29,415 nt of DNA from UBA11475 sp045593005 (GTDB lineage Bacteria; Bacillota; Clostridia; Christensenellales; Borkfalkiaceae). The notes beneath the pieces were generated by a model that was not told the origin of the DNA, did not search any database, and saw only the letters and a program-made list of their open reading frames with translations. This document shows positions 1 to 7,230 of this stretch, in pieces. The DNA lies in contig JAZNVV010000045.1 in the NCBI GenBank assembly GCA_045593005.1, forward strand, positions 1 through 29,415, read 5' to 3'. The translations under genes were made by a program, and so were the position numbers. How positions within the stretch are numbered: the first letter of the stretch is position 1; each line of letters starts with the position of its first letter.

Positions 1-3
1 TAT

Positions 4-1203
4 ATGCAGTCACTTAAAGAATTATATAAAATAGGCATAGGTCCCTCCAGTTCACATACGATAGGACCACAAAAAATAGCAGAATTTGCGCGCGAAAAAT
101 TTCAATCTGCTGACAAGCTTAAAGTCGTTTTATACGGCTCACTTGCGCTTACGGGTAAAGGACACGGAACTGATACCGTCTTAAAAAAGGTGCTTGAAGA
201 TAAGGTTGAAATTGAATTCAACACTATGCAAAAAGATTTGCCCCACCCAAACACAATGCGAGTGATTGCTTATAAAGATAACCTTCAAATAGGCGAATTT
301 TTGGCTGAAAGCATAGGTGGTGGTAGCGTAAAAATTGAAGGTACGGAATTTATAACGCCAAAAAACGTTTATGCGCTTAACACTTTTAACCAAATAAAGC
401 AATATTGCACGAATAATAAAATAAGACTGTACGATTACGTTTACGAAACGGAGCCGGAAATTAAAGACTATCTAAAACGCATTTGGTCGGTTATGAAAGA
501 AAGCGTTGAAAGGGGCTTAAAAAAGGACGGCTTATTACCTGGTGGATTACACGTAGCAAAAAAGGCAAAATATATTTACCAAAGCGACGATATTTTTGTT
601 AGAGATTCTCTTTTACGAAATAAATTGACTTGCGCATACGCCTTGGCTGTCGCAGAAGAGAACGCCGACAACGGTCTTATTGTAACTGCCCCGACCTGTG
701 GTGCGGCAGGCGTATTACCTGCAGTTTTATATTATGCGTATAAAAACGAGCACGTCGGCGAAGACGTTATAATAAACGCGCTGGCAACGGCAGGACTAAT
801 AGGAAATTTAGTAAAAACAAACGCTTCAATCAGTGGTGCAGAATGTGGTTGCCAAGCAGAAATCGGGACGGCTTGTTCAATGGCTGCAGCAGCGATAGCA
901 GAAATGTTTAATTTATCGATTGACCAAATCGAGTGCGCTGCAGAAGTTGCTATGGAACACAATTTAGGGTTAACTTGTGACCCGGTTTTAGGTTTAGTAC
1001 AAGTTCCTTGCATTGAAAGAAACACTATGGCAGCAATGCGCGCGTTCGATTCCTTTTGCGTGGCATACTATCTTGCGCCTATGCGCAAAATTCCGTTTGA
1101 CGTCATTGTTAAGACTATGTACGAAACAGGCAAAGACTTAAATAATAAGTATTTAGAAACTGCCCGTGGTGGTATTGCAAAGCATTATAATTTAGATAAA
1201 TAA
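4..1203 (+). CDS. sdaA: L-serine dehydratase, single-chain iron-sulfur type
   Basis: Deaminates L-serine to pyruvate and ammonia in the cytoplasm using a labile [4Fe-4S] cluster. The N-terminus carries the family motif GPSSSHTIGP at residues 13-22, followed by the regulatory beta domain with GGGSVKIEG near 105-113, then the catalytic alpha domain. Cys283, Cys325 and Cys336 have the 42 and 11 residue spacing of the three cluster cysteines known in the Legionella enzyme. At 399 residues it is a fused beta-alpha protein; many Clostridia split these into SdaAB and SdaAA. The ATG at position 4 gives the expected short N-terminus before the GPSSSHT motif, but upstream sequence is absent, so the ribosome site cannot be seen. 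It ends at a bidirectional terminator and converges on the SDR gene. Confidence 0.93.
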   Translation: MQSLKELYKIGIGPSSSHTIGPQKIAEFAREKFQSADKLKVVLYGSLALTGKGHGTDTVLKKVLEDKVEIEFNTMQKDLPHPNTMRVIAYKDNLQIGEFLAESIGGGSVKIEGTEFITPKNVYALNTFNQIKQYCTNNKIRLYDYVYETEPEIKDYLKRIWSVMKESVERGLKKDGLLPGGLHVAKKAKYIYQSDDIFVRDSLLRNKLTCAYALAVAEENADNGLIVTAPTCGAAGVLPAVLYYAYKNEHVGEDVIINALATAGLIGNLVKTNASISGAECGCQAEIGTACSMAAAAIAEMFNLSIDQIECAAEVAMEHNLGLTCDPVLGLVQVPCIERNTMAAMRAFDSFCVAYYLAPMRKIPFDVIVKTMYETGKDLNNKYLETARGGIAKHYNLDK

Positions 1204-1222
1204 TAAAAATTACAATAAAAAA

Positions 1223-1244
1223 AGTCCTCTCGTTTGAGAGGGCT
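1223..1244. terminator. Bidirectional terminator between sdaA and the SDR gene
   Basis: A 9-bp stem (1223-1231 with 1236-1244, one G-T pair) closes a GTTT loop, with an A-run on the left and a T-run on the right. It can therefore end transcription from both converging genes. Confidence 0.85.
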
Positions 1245-1258
1245 TTTTTGTTTGTTTA

Positions 1259-2005
1259 TTAGTTACCGATAGAACCGCCACTTGCGAAAATTGTTTGACC
1301 AGAAACCCAGCTTGAATCTTCAGTAGCAAGGAATTCTACAACCGTAGCAATTTCATCAGGATCACCTAAACGTTGTGCAGGAATACCCTTAATCATTCTG
1401 CTAAGAATTTCTTCACCAACGGCACGCATCATTTCCGTATCGATATAACCAGGAGCAACACAGTTCATACGAACGTTCTTTCTGCCTAATTCTTTAGCCA
1501 TAGTACGTGTAAAGCCTTGGAGTGCAGCCTTTGTTGCAGCGTAGTTTGCTTGACCAGGATTACCCATTAACGACGTAGAAGAAATGTTGATAATTGAACC
1601 ACTTTCTTGTTCTCTCATTAAAGGAACAACATATTTACAAAGATTGTAAACACCATTTAAGTTGATGTTGATAACAGCATGCCAATCATCATCCGTCATT
1701 TTGTGGAAGATTTTATCTCTTGTAATACCTGCATTGTTTACAAGAACGTCTACTCTACCAAACTTGTCTACTACTTTTTGAACTGCTTCGCCAACAACTG
1801 CTGTGTCAGCAACGTTACATTGAATTGCAATAACCTTTTCGCCAGAAGGGTCAATTTCAAGCGCAGTTTTTTCTGCTGTAGCAATGTCCCATTCTAAAAT
1901 AGCTACGCCTGCTGCTTCTTCTTCAAAAAAGCGTTTTGCAATAGCTTTACCGATACCTTTACCAGCACCAGTAACGATACAATATTTGCCTTTTAAATTT
2001 CTCAT
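1259..2005 (-). CDS. SDR oxidoreductase, FabG/PhaB-like 3-oxoacyl-(CoA) reductase
   Basis: Classical short-chain dehydrogenase of 248 residues. The cofactor motif TGAGKGIG is at 12-19, NNAG at 90-93, Asn114, and the catalytic Ser142, Tyr155 and Lys159 (YAATK). The strand after the glycine motif ends in ILEWD, putting acidic Glu38 where NAD-preferring SDRs carry Asp; FabG enzymes that use NADPH usually have a basic or small residue nearby. I infer NADH use. By family it would reduce a 3-oxoacyl thioester to the (R)-3-hydroxy form. Its neighbours are a CoA-transferase 12 nt upstream in the same transcript and a thiolase, with no acyl carrier protein or fatty-acid genes, so an acetoacetyl-CoA or related acyl-CoA substrate is more likely than acyl-ACP. 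A GGAG site precedes the ATG. Confidence 0.82.
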   Translation of the reverse strand: MRNLKGKYCIVTGAGKGIGKAIAKRFFEEEAAGVAILEWDIATAEKTALEIDPSGEKVIAIQCNVADTAVVGEAVQKVVDKFGRVDVLVNNAGITRDKIFHKMTDDDWHAVININLNGVYNLCKYVVPLMREQESGSIINISSTSLMGNPGQANYAATKAALQGFTRTMAKELGRKNVRMNCVAPGYIDTEMMRAVGEEILSRMIKGIPAQRLGDPDEIATVVEFLATEDSSWVSGQTIFASGGSIGN

Positions 2006-2017
2006 AAAATATTCTCC

Positions 2018-3250
2018 TTATTTATTATTTATATTATTTACAGAGCATATCGCTCCTAATTGTTCCATGTTTTTAACTTCATCTTCGCTATAACCAAGCG
2101 AAAGTAAAACCTCAACAGTATGCGTTCCATTTGCTGGAACTGGCTCAATCGGACAAGGTGTAGCCGAATTCATTTCAATAGGAGAAGTCGGCATTATATC
2201 TTTATGACCGTTTGGATATTCAATATGGTCGATAAATCCATTTGCCCAAGCCTGTTCGTCGGTAGAAACGTCCTTAAAATGCCCCATTTTTACAAGTGGC
2301 AAGTCTAAACTCTTTGCAAGTTCAACCCACTCGGTTGAAGGCTTTGAAAGGAATGCTTGATAAAAATAATCGTAATATGCGTAACGGTTATCCCAAAACT
2401 TATCTGGCGTGAAACGTGGGTCCGTATCTAATTCAGGATGACCGATAAGTTTGTGGTATTTTGGAATATTAACCGGAGCGTTGCCGAGCGCAAAATAAAT
2501 CCATTCCCCATCAGCGCATTTGTAACAGCCCTCTCTTGGTCCGTTATCTACACGATTATACGGATAATTACGGCCAAAAGGTGGCTGGGACATTATTACC
2601 ATAGTCCCCATACAGAATATACCGTTGTGATAAAGTGTTGAAGTTACGTAATCGCCCGTGCCCGTTGACGTACGTCTAAATAAAGCCGCGCAAATTTCAG
2701 CGAGCAATAGATAGCCTGACGCCGTGTCGCCAACACCGATAGGTGCGGCAACTGGGAAGTAATTATCTGTAACGGTAGCCATATCGCGCAAGAACCCACT
2801 TCTTGCCCAAAAAGCAACCGTATCGTAGGCTTGATTATTCGCTTCAGGTCCCTTTTCGCCGTAACCAAGTATGGCTGCATACACAAGTTTTGGATACTTG
2901 TCTTTAATATCGTCGTAAAAAATACCTAATCTCTTTAACGCATCAACGCGAAGGTTTGTAATAAAGACGTCGGCGCTATCAAGAAGTTTAAAGAAAACCT
3001 CTTTCCCTTTTTGCGTTTTAAGATTTACTGAAACGTGCTTTTTACCTATATTATAAATGTCGAATATCGGATTTTCCTCTTCAGAAAAACGTTTTAAATA
3101 GCCTGCGCCCGAAACACGCCAACTATCACCAGAAAGTGTCTCTACCTTAATTACTTCTGCACCGAGGTCAGCTAGAAGTCTTGCCGTAACAGGCGCCGCA
3201 ACAAAAGTCGATAATTCTACAACGCGAACGCCGGCTAAAGGACCACTCAT
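2018..3250 (-). CDS. Class III (CaiB/BaiF) CoA-transferase, HadA/FldA-like, copy A
   Basis: Moves CoA between an acyl-CoA donor and a carboxylic acid. The N-terminal Rossmann part begins GVRVVELSTFVAAP, and the likely catalytic Asp143 sits in AYDTVAFWAR. LGYGEKGP near 128-135 and DEQAWANGF near the C-terminus match my memory of clostridial 2-hydroxyisocaproate and phenyllactate CoA-transferases. Substrate is not determined. An in-frame ATG 24 nt upstream exists, but AAGGAGAG at 3257-3264 lies six bases before the ATG at 3250, so I use that start (410 residues). It is followed 12 nt later by the SDR gene and is separated from the thiolase gene by a terminator. It is roughly half identical, by eye, to the CoA-transferase at 5007-6221. 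Confidence 0.88.
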   Translation of the reverse strand: MSGPLAGVRVVELSTFVAAPVTARLLADLGAEVIKVETLSGDSWRVSGAGYLKRFSEEENPIFDIYNIGKKHVSVNLKTQKGKEVFFKLLDSADVFITNLRVDALKRLGIFYDDIKDKYPKLVYAAILGYGEKGPEANNQAYDTVAFWARSGFLRDMATVTDNYFPVAAPIGVGDTASGYLLLAEICAALFRRTSTGTGDYVTSTLYHNGIFCMGTMVIMSQPPFGRNYPYNRVDNGPREGCYKCADGEWIYFALGNAPVNIPKYHKLIGHPELDTDPRFTPDKFWDNRYAYYDYFYQAFLSKPSTEWVELAKSLDLPLVKMGHFKDVSTDEQAWANGFIDHIEYPNGHKDIMPTSPIEMNSATPCPIEPVPANGTHTVEVLLSLGYSEDEVKNMEQLGAICSVNNINNK

Positions 3251-3327
3251 TATTTTCTCTCCTTTTATAAACAATTCACTAGCAAATTATTATTAAAAAT
3301 TGATGTCTATAAATTTTTGCAAAAAAA

Positions 3328-3346
3328 CCCTAACCGTCCGTTAGGG
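3328..3346 (-). terminator. Terminator after the thiolase gene
   Basis: A 7-bp stem CCCTAAC/GTTAGGG with a 5-nt loop is flanked by seven A on one side and seven T on the other. It lies 13 nt past the thiolase stop and before the CoA-transferase copy A. The downstream pair must then have its own promoter or depend on read-through; I could not find a convincing promoter in 3251-3327. Confidence 0.82.
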
Positions 3347-3359
3347 CTTTTTTTATTTG

Positions 3360-4568
3360 TTATTTACGGAGATTTTCGATAAGTGTAGTAACGCCTTGAC
3401 CACCACCACAGCAAGATGAGAATAAGCCGTATCTACCACCACTACGAGCAAGTTCCTTCATACAGAACATACCGATACGAGCGCCTGATGCACCGTTAGG
3501 GTGACCGAAAGAAATTGCACCACCGTTAGGGTTCCATTTTGCTTGGTCAATAGACATACCACTTTGATCTTCCATTTCCTTAATAACAGAAAGGTTTTGA
3601 GCAGCAAAAGCTTCGTTACATTCAAATACGTCAATGTCTTTAACCGTAAGACCTGCACGTTTGATAGCAAGAAGGTTAGAATATGCAGGGCCGATACCCA
3701 TAAGACGAGGTTCAACACCTATGTCAGCGCCTACAACCCAACGAGCATATGGTTCATAGCCAAGTTCTTTTGCCTTTTCAGCCGTCATCATCATAACAAA
3801 TGCAGCACCGTCGTTAAGACCTGATGCGTTACCAGCAGTAGTAACAGAATTTTCCGTTCCACGAACAGCACGAAGTTTTGCAAGAACTTCCATCGTTGTA
3901 GAAGGACGGAGATGTTCGTCAGCGTCAACGATAATTTCTGGAGTCTTTTTAGTTGCTGGGATAACTACAGGAACGATTTCTTCCTTAAAATAGCCCTTAT
4001 TTGTAGCAGCAGCTGCTCTCATTTGGCTACGAACGGCAAATTCGTCACATTGTTCACGTGTAATGCCCCACTTTTGTGCCATAACGTCAGAAATTTCAAT
4101 CATAGAAATACATTGTGCAGGGTCAGCGTGGATAATAGGAATAATCTTTTGTGGGCCAAGTCCCTTGTAAGGTTCTACAGTTGTAGAATACTTTACAACA
4201 GCGTTACTATGAGATTCCATACCACCAGCAATTACAACGTCCGCACAGCCTGCAAGAATTTTCCAAGCGGCGTGGTTGATAGCGTCGATAGCAGAACCAC
4301 ATTGCATTTCAACAAAAGATGCTGACGTTTCAATAGGAAGACCTGCTGCCATACTTATGTAACGAGCTGGGCTCCATGACTTTGAACAGGTTGCAGCAGA
4401 ACCACACATTACAGAATCTACTTTGCCACCCTTTTCAAGAATTTGTGTTTTTGCCACTAATGCCTTAACGGTCATTGCCGCAAGGTCAGCAGAGGCAATA
4501 GTTCTAAGCGCGCCACCCATTTTACCAAAAGGTGTACGCATGCCATCTACAAATACTACTTCACGCAT
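3360..4568 (-). CDS. Thiolase (acetyl-CoA C-acyltransferase)
   Basis: Condenses two acyl-CoA molecules, typically acetyl-CoA to acetoacetyl-CoA, or the reverse. It has 402 residues against about 390 for the family. The nucleophile is Cys90 in VEMQCGSA; NEAFAAQ is at 318-324, His356 is in GHPNGASGAR, and the second active-site cysteine is Cys386 or Cys387 in SSCCGGGQG. All catalytic blocks are present, though MQCGSA replaces the usual VCGSG of biosynthetic ThlA enzymes, so the chain length handled is uncertain. It starts at ATG with an AAGGAG site and is transcribed from a good promoter at 4633-4661. Its position next to two 3-hydroxyacyl-CoA dehydrogenase candidates and two CoA-transferases points to acetoacetyl-CoA metabolism. 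Confidence 0.9.
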   Translation of the reverse strand: MREVVFVDGMRTPFGKMGGALRTIASADLAAMTVKALVAKTQILEKGGKVDSVMCGSAATCSKSWSPARYISMAAGLPIETSASFVEMQCGSAIDAINHAAWKILAGCADVVIAGGMESHSNAVVKYSTTVEPYKGLGPQKIIPIIHADPAQCISMIEISDVMAQKWGITREQCDEFAVRSQMRAAAATNKGYFKEEIVPVVIPATKKTPEIIVDADEHLRPSTTMEVLAKLRAVRGTENSVTTAGNASGLNDGAAFVMMMTAEKAKELGYEPYARWVVGADIGVEPRLMGIGPAYSNLLAIKRAGLTVKDIDVFECNEAFAAQNLSVIKEMEDQSGMSIDQAKWNPNGGAISFGHPNGASGARIGMFCMKELARSGGRYGLFSSCCGGGQGVTTLIENLRK

Positions 4569-4632
4569 TGTTTTTACTCCTTAATATTTTAAAATTTAAT
4601 TGCGTTTAGGTTTTAAACCTTTTAACTTTTTT

Positions 4633-4661
4633 AAAATATCACAAAAAACATTGTTTGTCAA
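4633..4661 (-). promoter_or_regulatory. Sigma-A-type promoter for the thiolase gene
   Basis: On the minus strand TTGACA (complement of 4656-4661), a 17-bp spacer and TATTTT (complement of 4633-4638) form a near-consensus promoter about 65 bases before the start codon. Confidence 0.75.
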
Positions 4662-4878
4662 TATATAATCTAATTTTTATAATACAATTATAAGCAAAAC
4701 AGTCTTTATTTTTCTGTAAAAACGCTAACTTTACTTCATTTAAAAACGAAAATGTATTTATTTTGGCATAATATGAACTATAATAATGCATTTTCATTGT
4801 TTTATTTGCTATTTTTCAATAAACGCAAGCGTTACTTGACAAATGCAAGTATTTAATGCTTTTTTTTTACTTTTACTA

Positions 4879-4907
4879 TTTACTTAAACAAACATATTTG
4901 TTATAAT
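4879..4907 (+). promoter_or_regulatory. Promoter for CoA-transferase B and hydroxyacyl-CoA dehydrogenase, with an operator-like dyad
   Basis: TTTACT at 4879-4884, a 17-bp spacer and TATAAT at 4902-4907 make a sigma-A-type promoter with a leader of about 90 nt. A 16-bp inverted repeat, AACAAA-CATA-TTTGTT (4887-4902), fills the spacer, a classic place for a repressor site. The promoter call is firm; the operator is inferred. Confidence 0.7.
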
Positions 4908-5006
4908 GGCTATGAAAAGATGCTTTGCTATAAAATCGTTAAATACCCATCTGATTTTAATCAATCATCTTGTAAATTTTTTTAAAAATTTTTAAGGAGA
5001 AATTAT

Positions 5007-6221
5007 ATGGACAAACCTTTGTCGGGAATAAAAGTTTTAGAATTATCAACTTTCGTTGCTGCTCCAGCTTGCACCCGTTTATTAGCAGACTTGGGTGCAA
5101 CGGTTATCAAGGTTGAACACCCTAAAGGTGACGCTTGGAGATTGACCGGTATTAGTTATCTTCCACGTCGTTTTTCTGAACAAGACAACCCTGTGTTTGA
5201 TATTTACAACGCAGGCAAAAAGCATATCGCTTTAAATTTAAAATCAGCAGAAGGTATGGCTGTTTTTCACAAATTATTGAGCGAAAGCGACGTTTTTGTT
5301 ACTAACACAAGACCGCAGTCGTTAAAAAAATTAGGACTTTCGTACGAAGACCTTAAAGAAAAATACCCAAGATTAATTTACGGTATTGTACTTGGCTACG
5401 GTGAAAAGGGCCCTGACGCTCAAAAACCAGCTTTCGATACTACTGCTTTTTGGGCAAGAACGGGCTTTATCCGTGATTTAGCAATCGCTGGCGAACATTA
5501 TAAGCCTATCTATCCACCTTCAAGCGTGGGCGATACGTTTACTGGAACTTTGTTGATGGGCGAAATTTGCGCAGCATTATACCGTCGTTTAATAACTGGC
5601 AAGGGCGACTTCGTACGTTCTTCACTTTACCACAACGGTATCTTTGCTATGGGAACAATGACGGTTACCACGCAAAGACCTTATGGTCAAGTATTCCCTA
5701 AAGACAGACCTACGCACGCCACTGTCGGTGGATATTTTAAGTGTGCTGACGACGACTATATGTACATTGCTGTCGGCAACGTAGAACATACCCTTCCAGC
5801 AATGTGTAAGGCTATTGATAGACTTGACTTGCTTGAAGACCCTGTATTTACTACGGCGTTAGGTCGTTGGGAAAATCGTTATAAATATTATCAGATATTT
5901 GAAGATGCTTTCTTAAAAAAGACCTTGCCTGAATGGTTAAAAATTGGCGAAGAACTTGATATTCCTATGATTAGAATGAACCACTTTGCCGACGTTTCTG
6001 AAGACGAACAGGCTTGGGCAAATGGTTATTTAGAACACGTAGAATTTGCAAACGGCAACGTTGAAGTTATGCCAAGAAGTCCTATTGAAATGGATTCGGT
6101 TGGTGAACTTAAAACTGTTCCTGCCGACAAAGTTGGTGCAAACACTAAAGAAATTTTGTTAGATTTAGGCTATTCTGAAGAACAAATTAAAAAAATGACC
6201 GACGAAGGTTCGGTTGTATAA
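5007..6221 (+). CDS. Class III (CaiB/BaiF) CoA-transferase, HadA/FldA-like, copy B
   Basis: A 404-residue relative of the copy at 2018-3250, expected to exchange CoA between an acyl-CoA and a free acid. It starts with GIKVLELSTFVAAP; Asp144 in AFDTTAFWAR is the likely nucleophile that forms the mixed anhydride in this family. LGYGEKGP, SLYHNGIFAMGTM and DEQAWANGYLEHVEF are shared with the other copy with small changes. AAGGAG precedes the ATG. It is followed after 45 nt by the 3-hydroxyacyl-CoA dehydrogenase and shares its transcript. The two copies differ along their length, so this is an old paralogy or a separately acquired gene and probably reflects different acids. Substrate is unknown. 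Confidence 0.88.
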   Translation: MDKPLSGIKVLELSTFVAAPACTRLLADLGATVIKVEHPKGDAWRLTGISYLPRRFSEQDNPVFDIYNAGKKHIALNLKSAEGMAVFHKLLSESDVFVTNTRPQSLKKLGLSYEDLKEKYPRLIYGIVLGYGEKGPDAQKPAFDTTAFWARTGFIRDLAIAGEHYKPIYPPSSVGDTFTGTLLMGEICAALYRRLITGKGDFVRSSLYHNGIFAMGTMTVTTQRPYGQVFPKDRPTHATVGGYFKCADDDYMYIAVGNVEHTLPAMCKAIDRLDLLEDPVFTTALGRWENRYKYYQIFEDAFLKKTLPEWLKIGEELDIPMIRMNHFADVSEDEQAWANGYLEHVEFANGNVEVMPRSPIEMDSVGELKTVPADKVGANTKEILLDLGYSEEQIKKMTDEGSVV

Positions 6222-6266
6222 AAAATTAAAACGAATTTGAATAAATTATTATAAGGAGAAAAAATT

Positions 6267-7127
6267 ATGGAAATTCGTACAGTTGCAGTTATTGGCGGTG
6301 GTTTAATGGGAAGACAAATCGCATTAAACACAGCAATCTACCCTTATGAAGTATACTTAACCGACAGCAATCCTGAAGTTTTAAAAAAGGTTGCCGACTG
6401 GGAAGAAGAATATTTAGCAGGTAGAATTACAAAGGGCAGAATGACCGAAGAACAAGTTGCAGGCATTAAATCACGCTTTCATATTGTTCCAACCACGGAA
6501 GAAGCCGTTAAAAATGCTGATTTAATTATCGAAGCTGTTTTAGAACGTAAAGACATTAAGGAAATTGTTCTCACTCAAGCAGCAAAATACGCAAGAGAAG
6601 ACGCTATTATCGCTACAAACTCAAGCTATATGCCATCTTCTATGTTTAAGGACATTATTCCTAATCCATCACGCTTATGTAACCTTCACTACTTCAACCC
6701 AGCATTAGTTATGAAGTTAACTGAAATTGCAAGGGGCGAACACACTTCTGATGAAACGGTTAAGGCTGTTTTCGACTTCTCTCTCAATACGGGCAAAAAG
6801 CCAGTTATTGTAAACAAGGAAATCGACGGATTTATCGTAAATCGTATTCTTTCAGCAATTTACAGAGAAGCGCGTTGGTTGGTTGAAGAAGGCTACTGCT
6901 CTTACCAGGATTTAGACACAGCTTGCGAATTCGGCTTATCTCACCCTATGGGACCATTTAGACTTAACGACTTAACCGGTTTAGATTTAACCTTTGATAT
7001 CTTAAAGAGCATGTATGAAAAGACTGGTGAAAAACCTGTTGGCTACGACTTATATAAAGGATTTGTAGAAAAAGGTTGGTGTGGTCAAAAGACTGGCCGT
7101 GGTTTCTACGAATATACAAAGAAATAA
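6267..7127 (+). CDS. hbd: 3-hydroxybutyryl-CoA dehydrogenase family protein
   Basis: NAD-dependent (S)-3-hydroxyacyl-CoA dehydrogenase of 286 residues, the normal size for clostridial Hbd. The dinucleotide motif GGGLMG is at 10-15 and the ribose-binding Asp33 follows the second strand. Catalytic residues are in place: Ser119 in TNSSYMPSS, His141 in NLHYFNP, Glu153 in LTEIARG and Asn192 in IVNRIL. SHPMGP lies in the C-terminal helical domain. HYFNP and GGGLMG are modest departures from the common HFFNP and GAGTMG. The gene has a strong AAGGAG site, follows CoA-transferase B, and ends at a clear terminator. In most clostridia hbd travels with crotonase, bcd and etf genes; none of these is here, so its flux may end at 3-hydroxybutyryl-CoA. 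Confidence 0.88.
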   Translation: MEIRTVAVIGGGLMGRQIALNTAIYPYEVYLTDSNPEVLKKVADWEEEYLAGRITKGRMTEEQVAGIKSRFHIVPTTEEAVKNADLIIEAVLERKDIKEIVLTQAAKYAREDAIIATNSSYMPSSMFKDIIPNPSRLCNLHYFNPALVMKLTEIARGEHTSDETVKAVFDFSLNTGKKPVIVNKEIDGFIVNRILSAIYREARWLVEEGYCSYQDLDTACEFGLSHPMGPFRLNDLTGLDLTFDILKSMYEKTGEKPVGYDLYKGFVEKGWCGQKTGRGFYEYTKK

Positions 7128-7147
7128 TTTTCAATTAACATTAAAAA

Positions 7148-7176
7148 ATATAGCACCATAATTTTTGGTGTTATAT
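7148..7176 (+). terminator. Terminator after hbd
   Basis: An 11-bp stem (7148-7158 with 7166-7176, one G-T pair) and a 7-nt loop are followed by a T-run, 20 nt after the hbd stop. Confidence 0.88.
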
Positions 7177-7230
7177 TTTTTTCAAATGATTATTTTTTAA
7201 ATTAATTTTTTTAATTATTATGGTGTTATC

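Larger units (their letters stand above)
4569..5006. other. Divergent intergenic regulatory region of the acyl-CoA island
   Basis: This 438-bp, very AT-rich gap holds no credible gene. It contains the leftward thiolase promoter (4633-4661), a rightward promoter (4879-4907) and three inverted repeats: AACGC-N2-GCGTT at 4822-4833, TACTTG-N7-CAAGTA at 4833-4851 and AACAAA-N4-TTTGTT at 4887-4902. The two upstream dyads abut, and GCAAG recurs 20 bp apart within them. No regulator gene is adjacent. Confidence 0.6.

Noticed and set aside
3251..3274. Upstream ATG adding eight residues to CoA-transferase A
   Set aside because: The added codons contain the ribosome site itself (AAGGAGAG), which points to the ATG at 3250; copy B also begins at the matching position.
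4836..4841. TTGACA as a -35 box upstream of CoA-transferase B
   Set aside because: No -10 element lies 16-18 bases downstream; the hexamer is part of the TACTTG-N7-CAAGTA dyad, and a better promoter starts at 4879.
4887..4902. Rex redox-repressor operator
   Set aside because: The dyad is AACAAA-N4-TTTGTT, while the clostridial Rex site is TTGTTAA-N4-TTAACAA; the half-sites face the other way.
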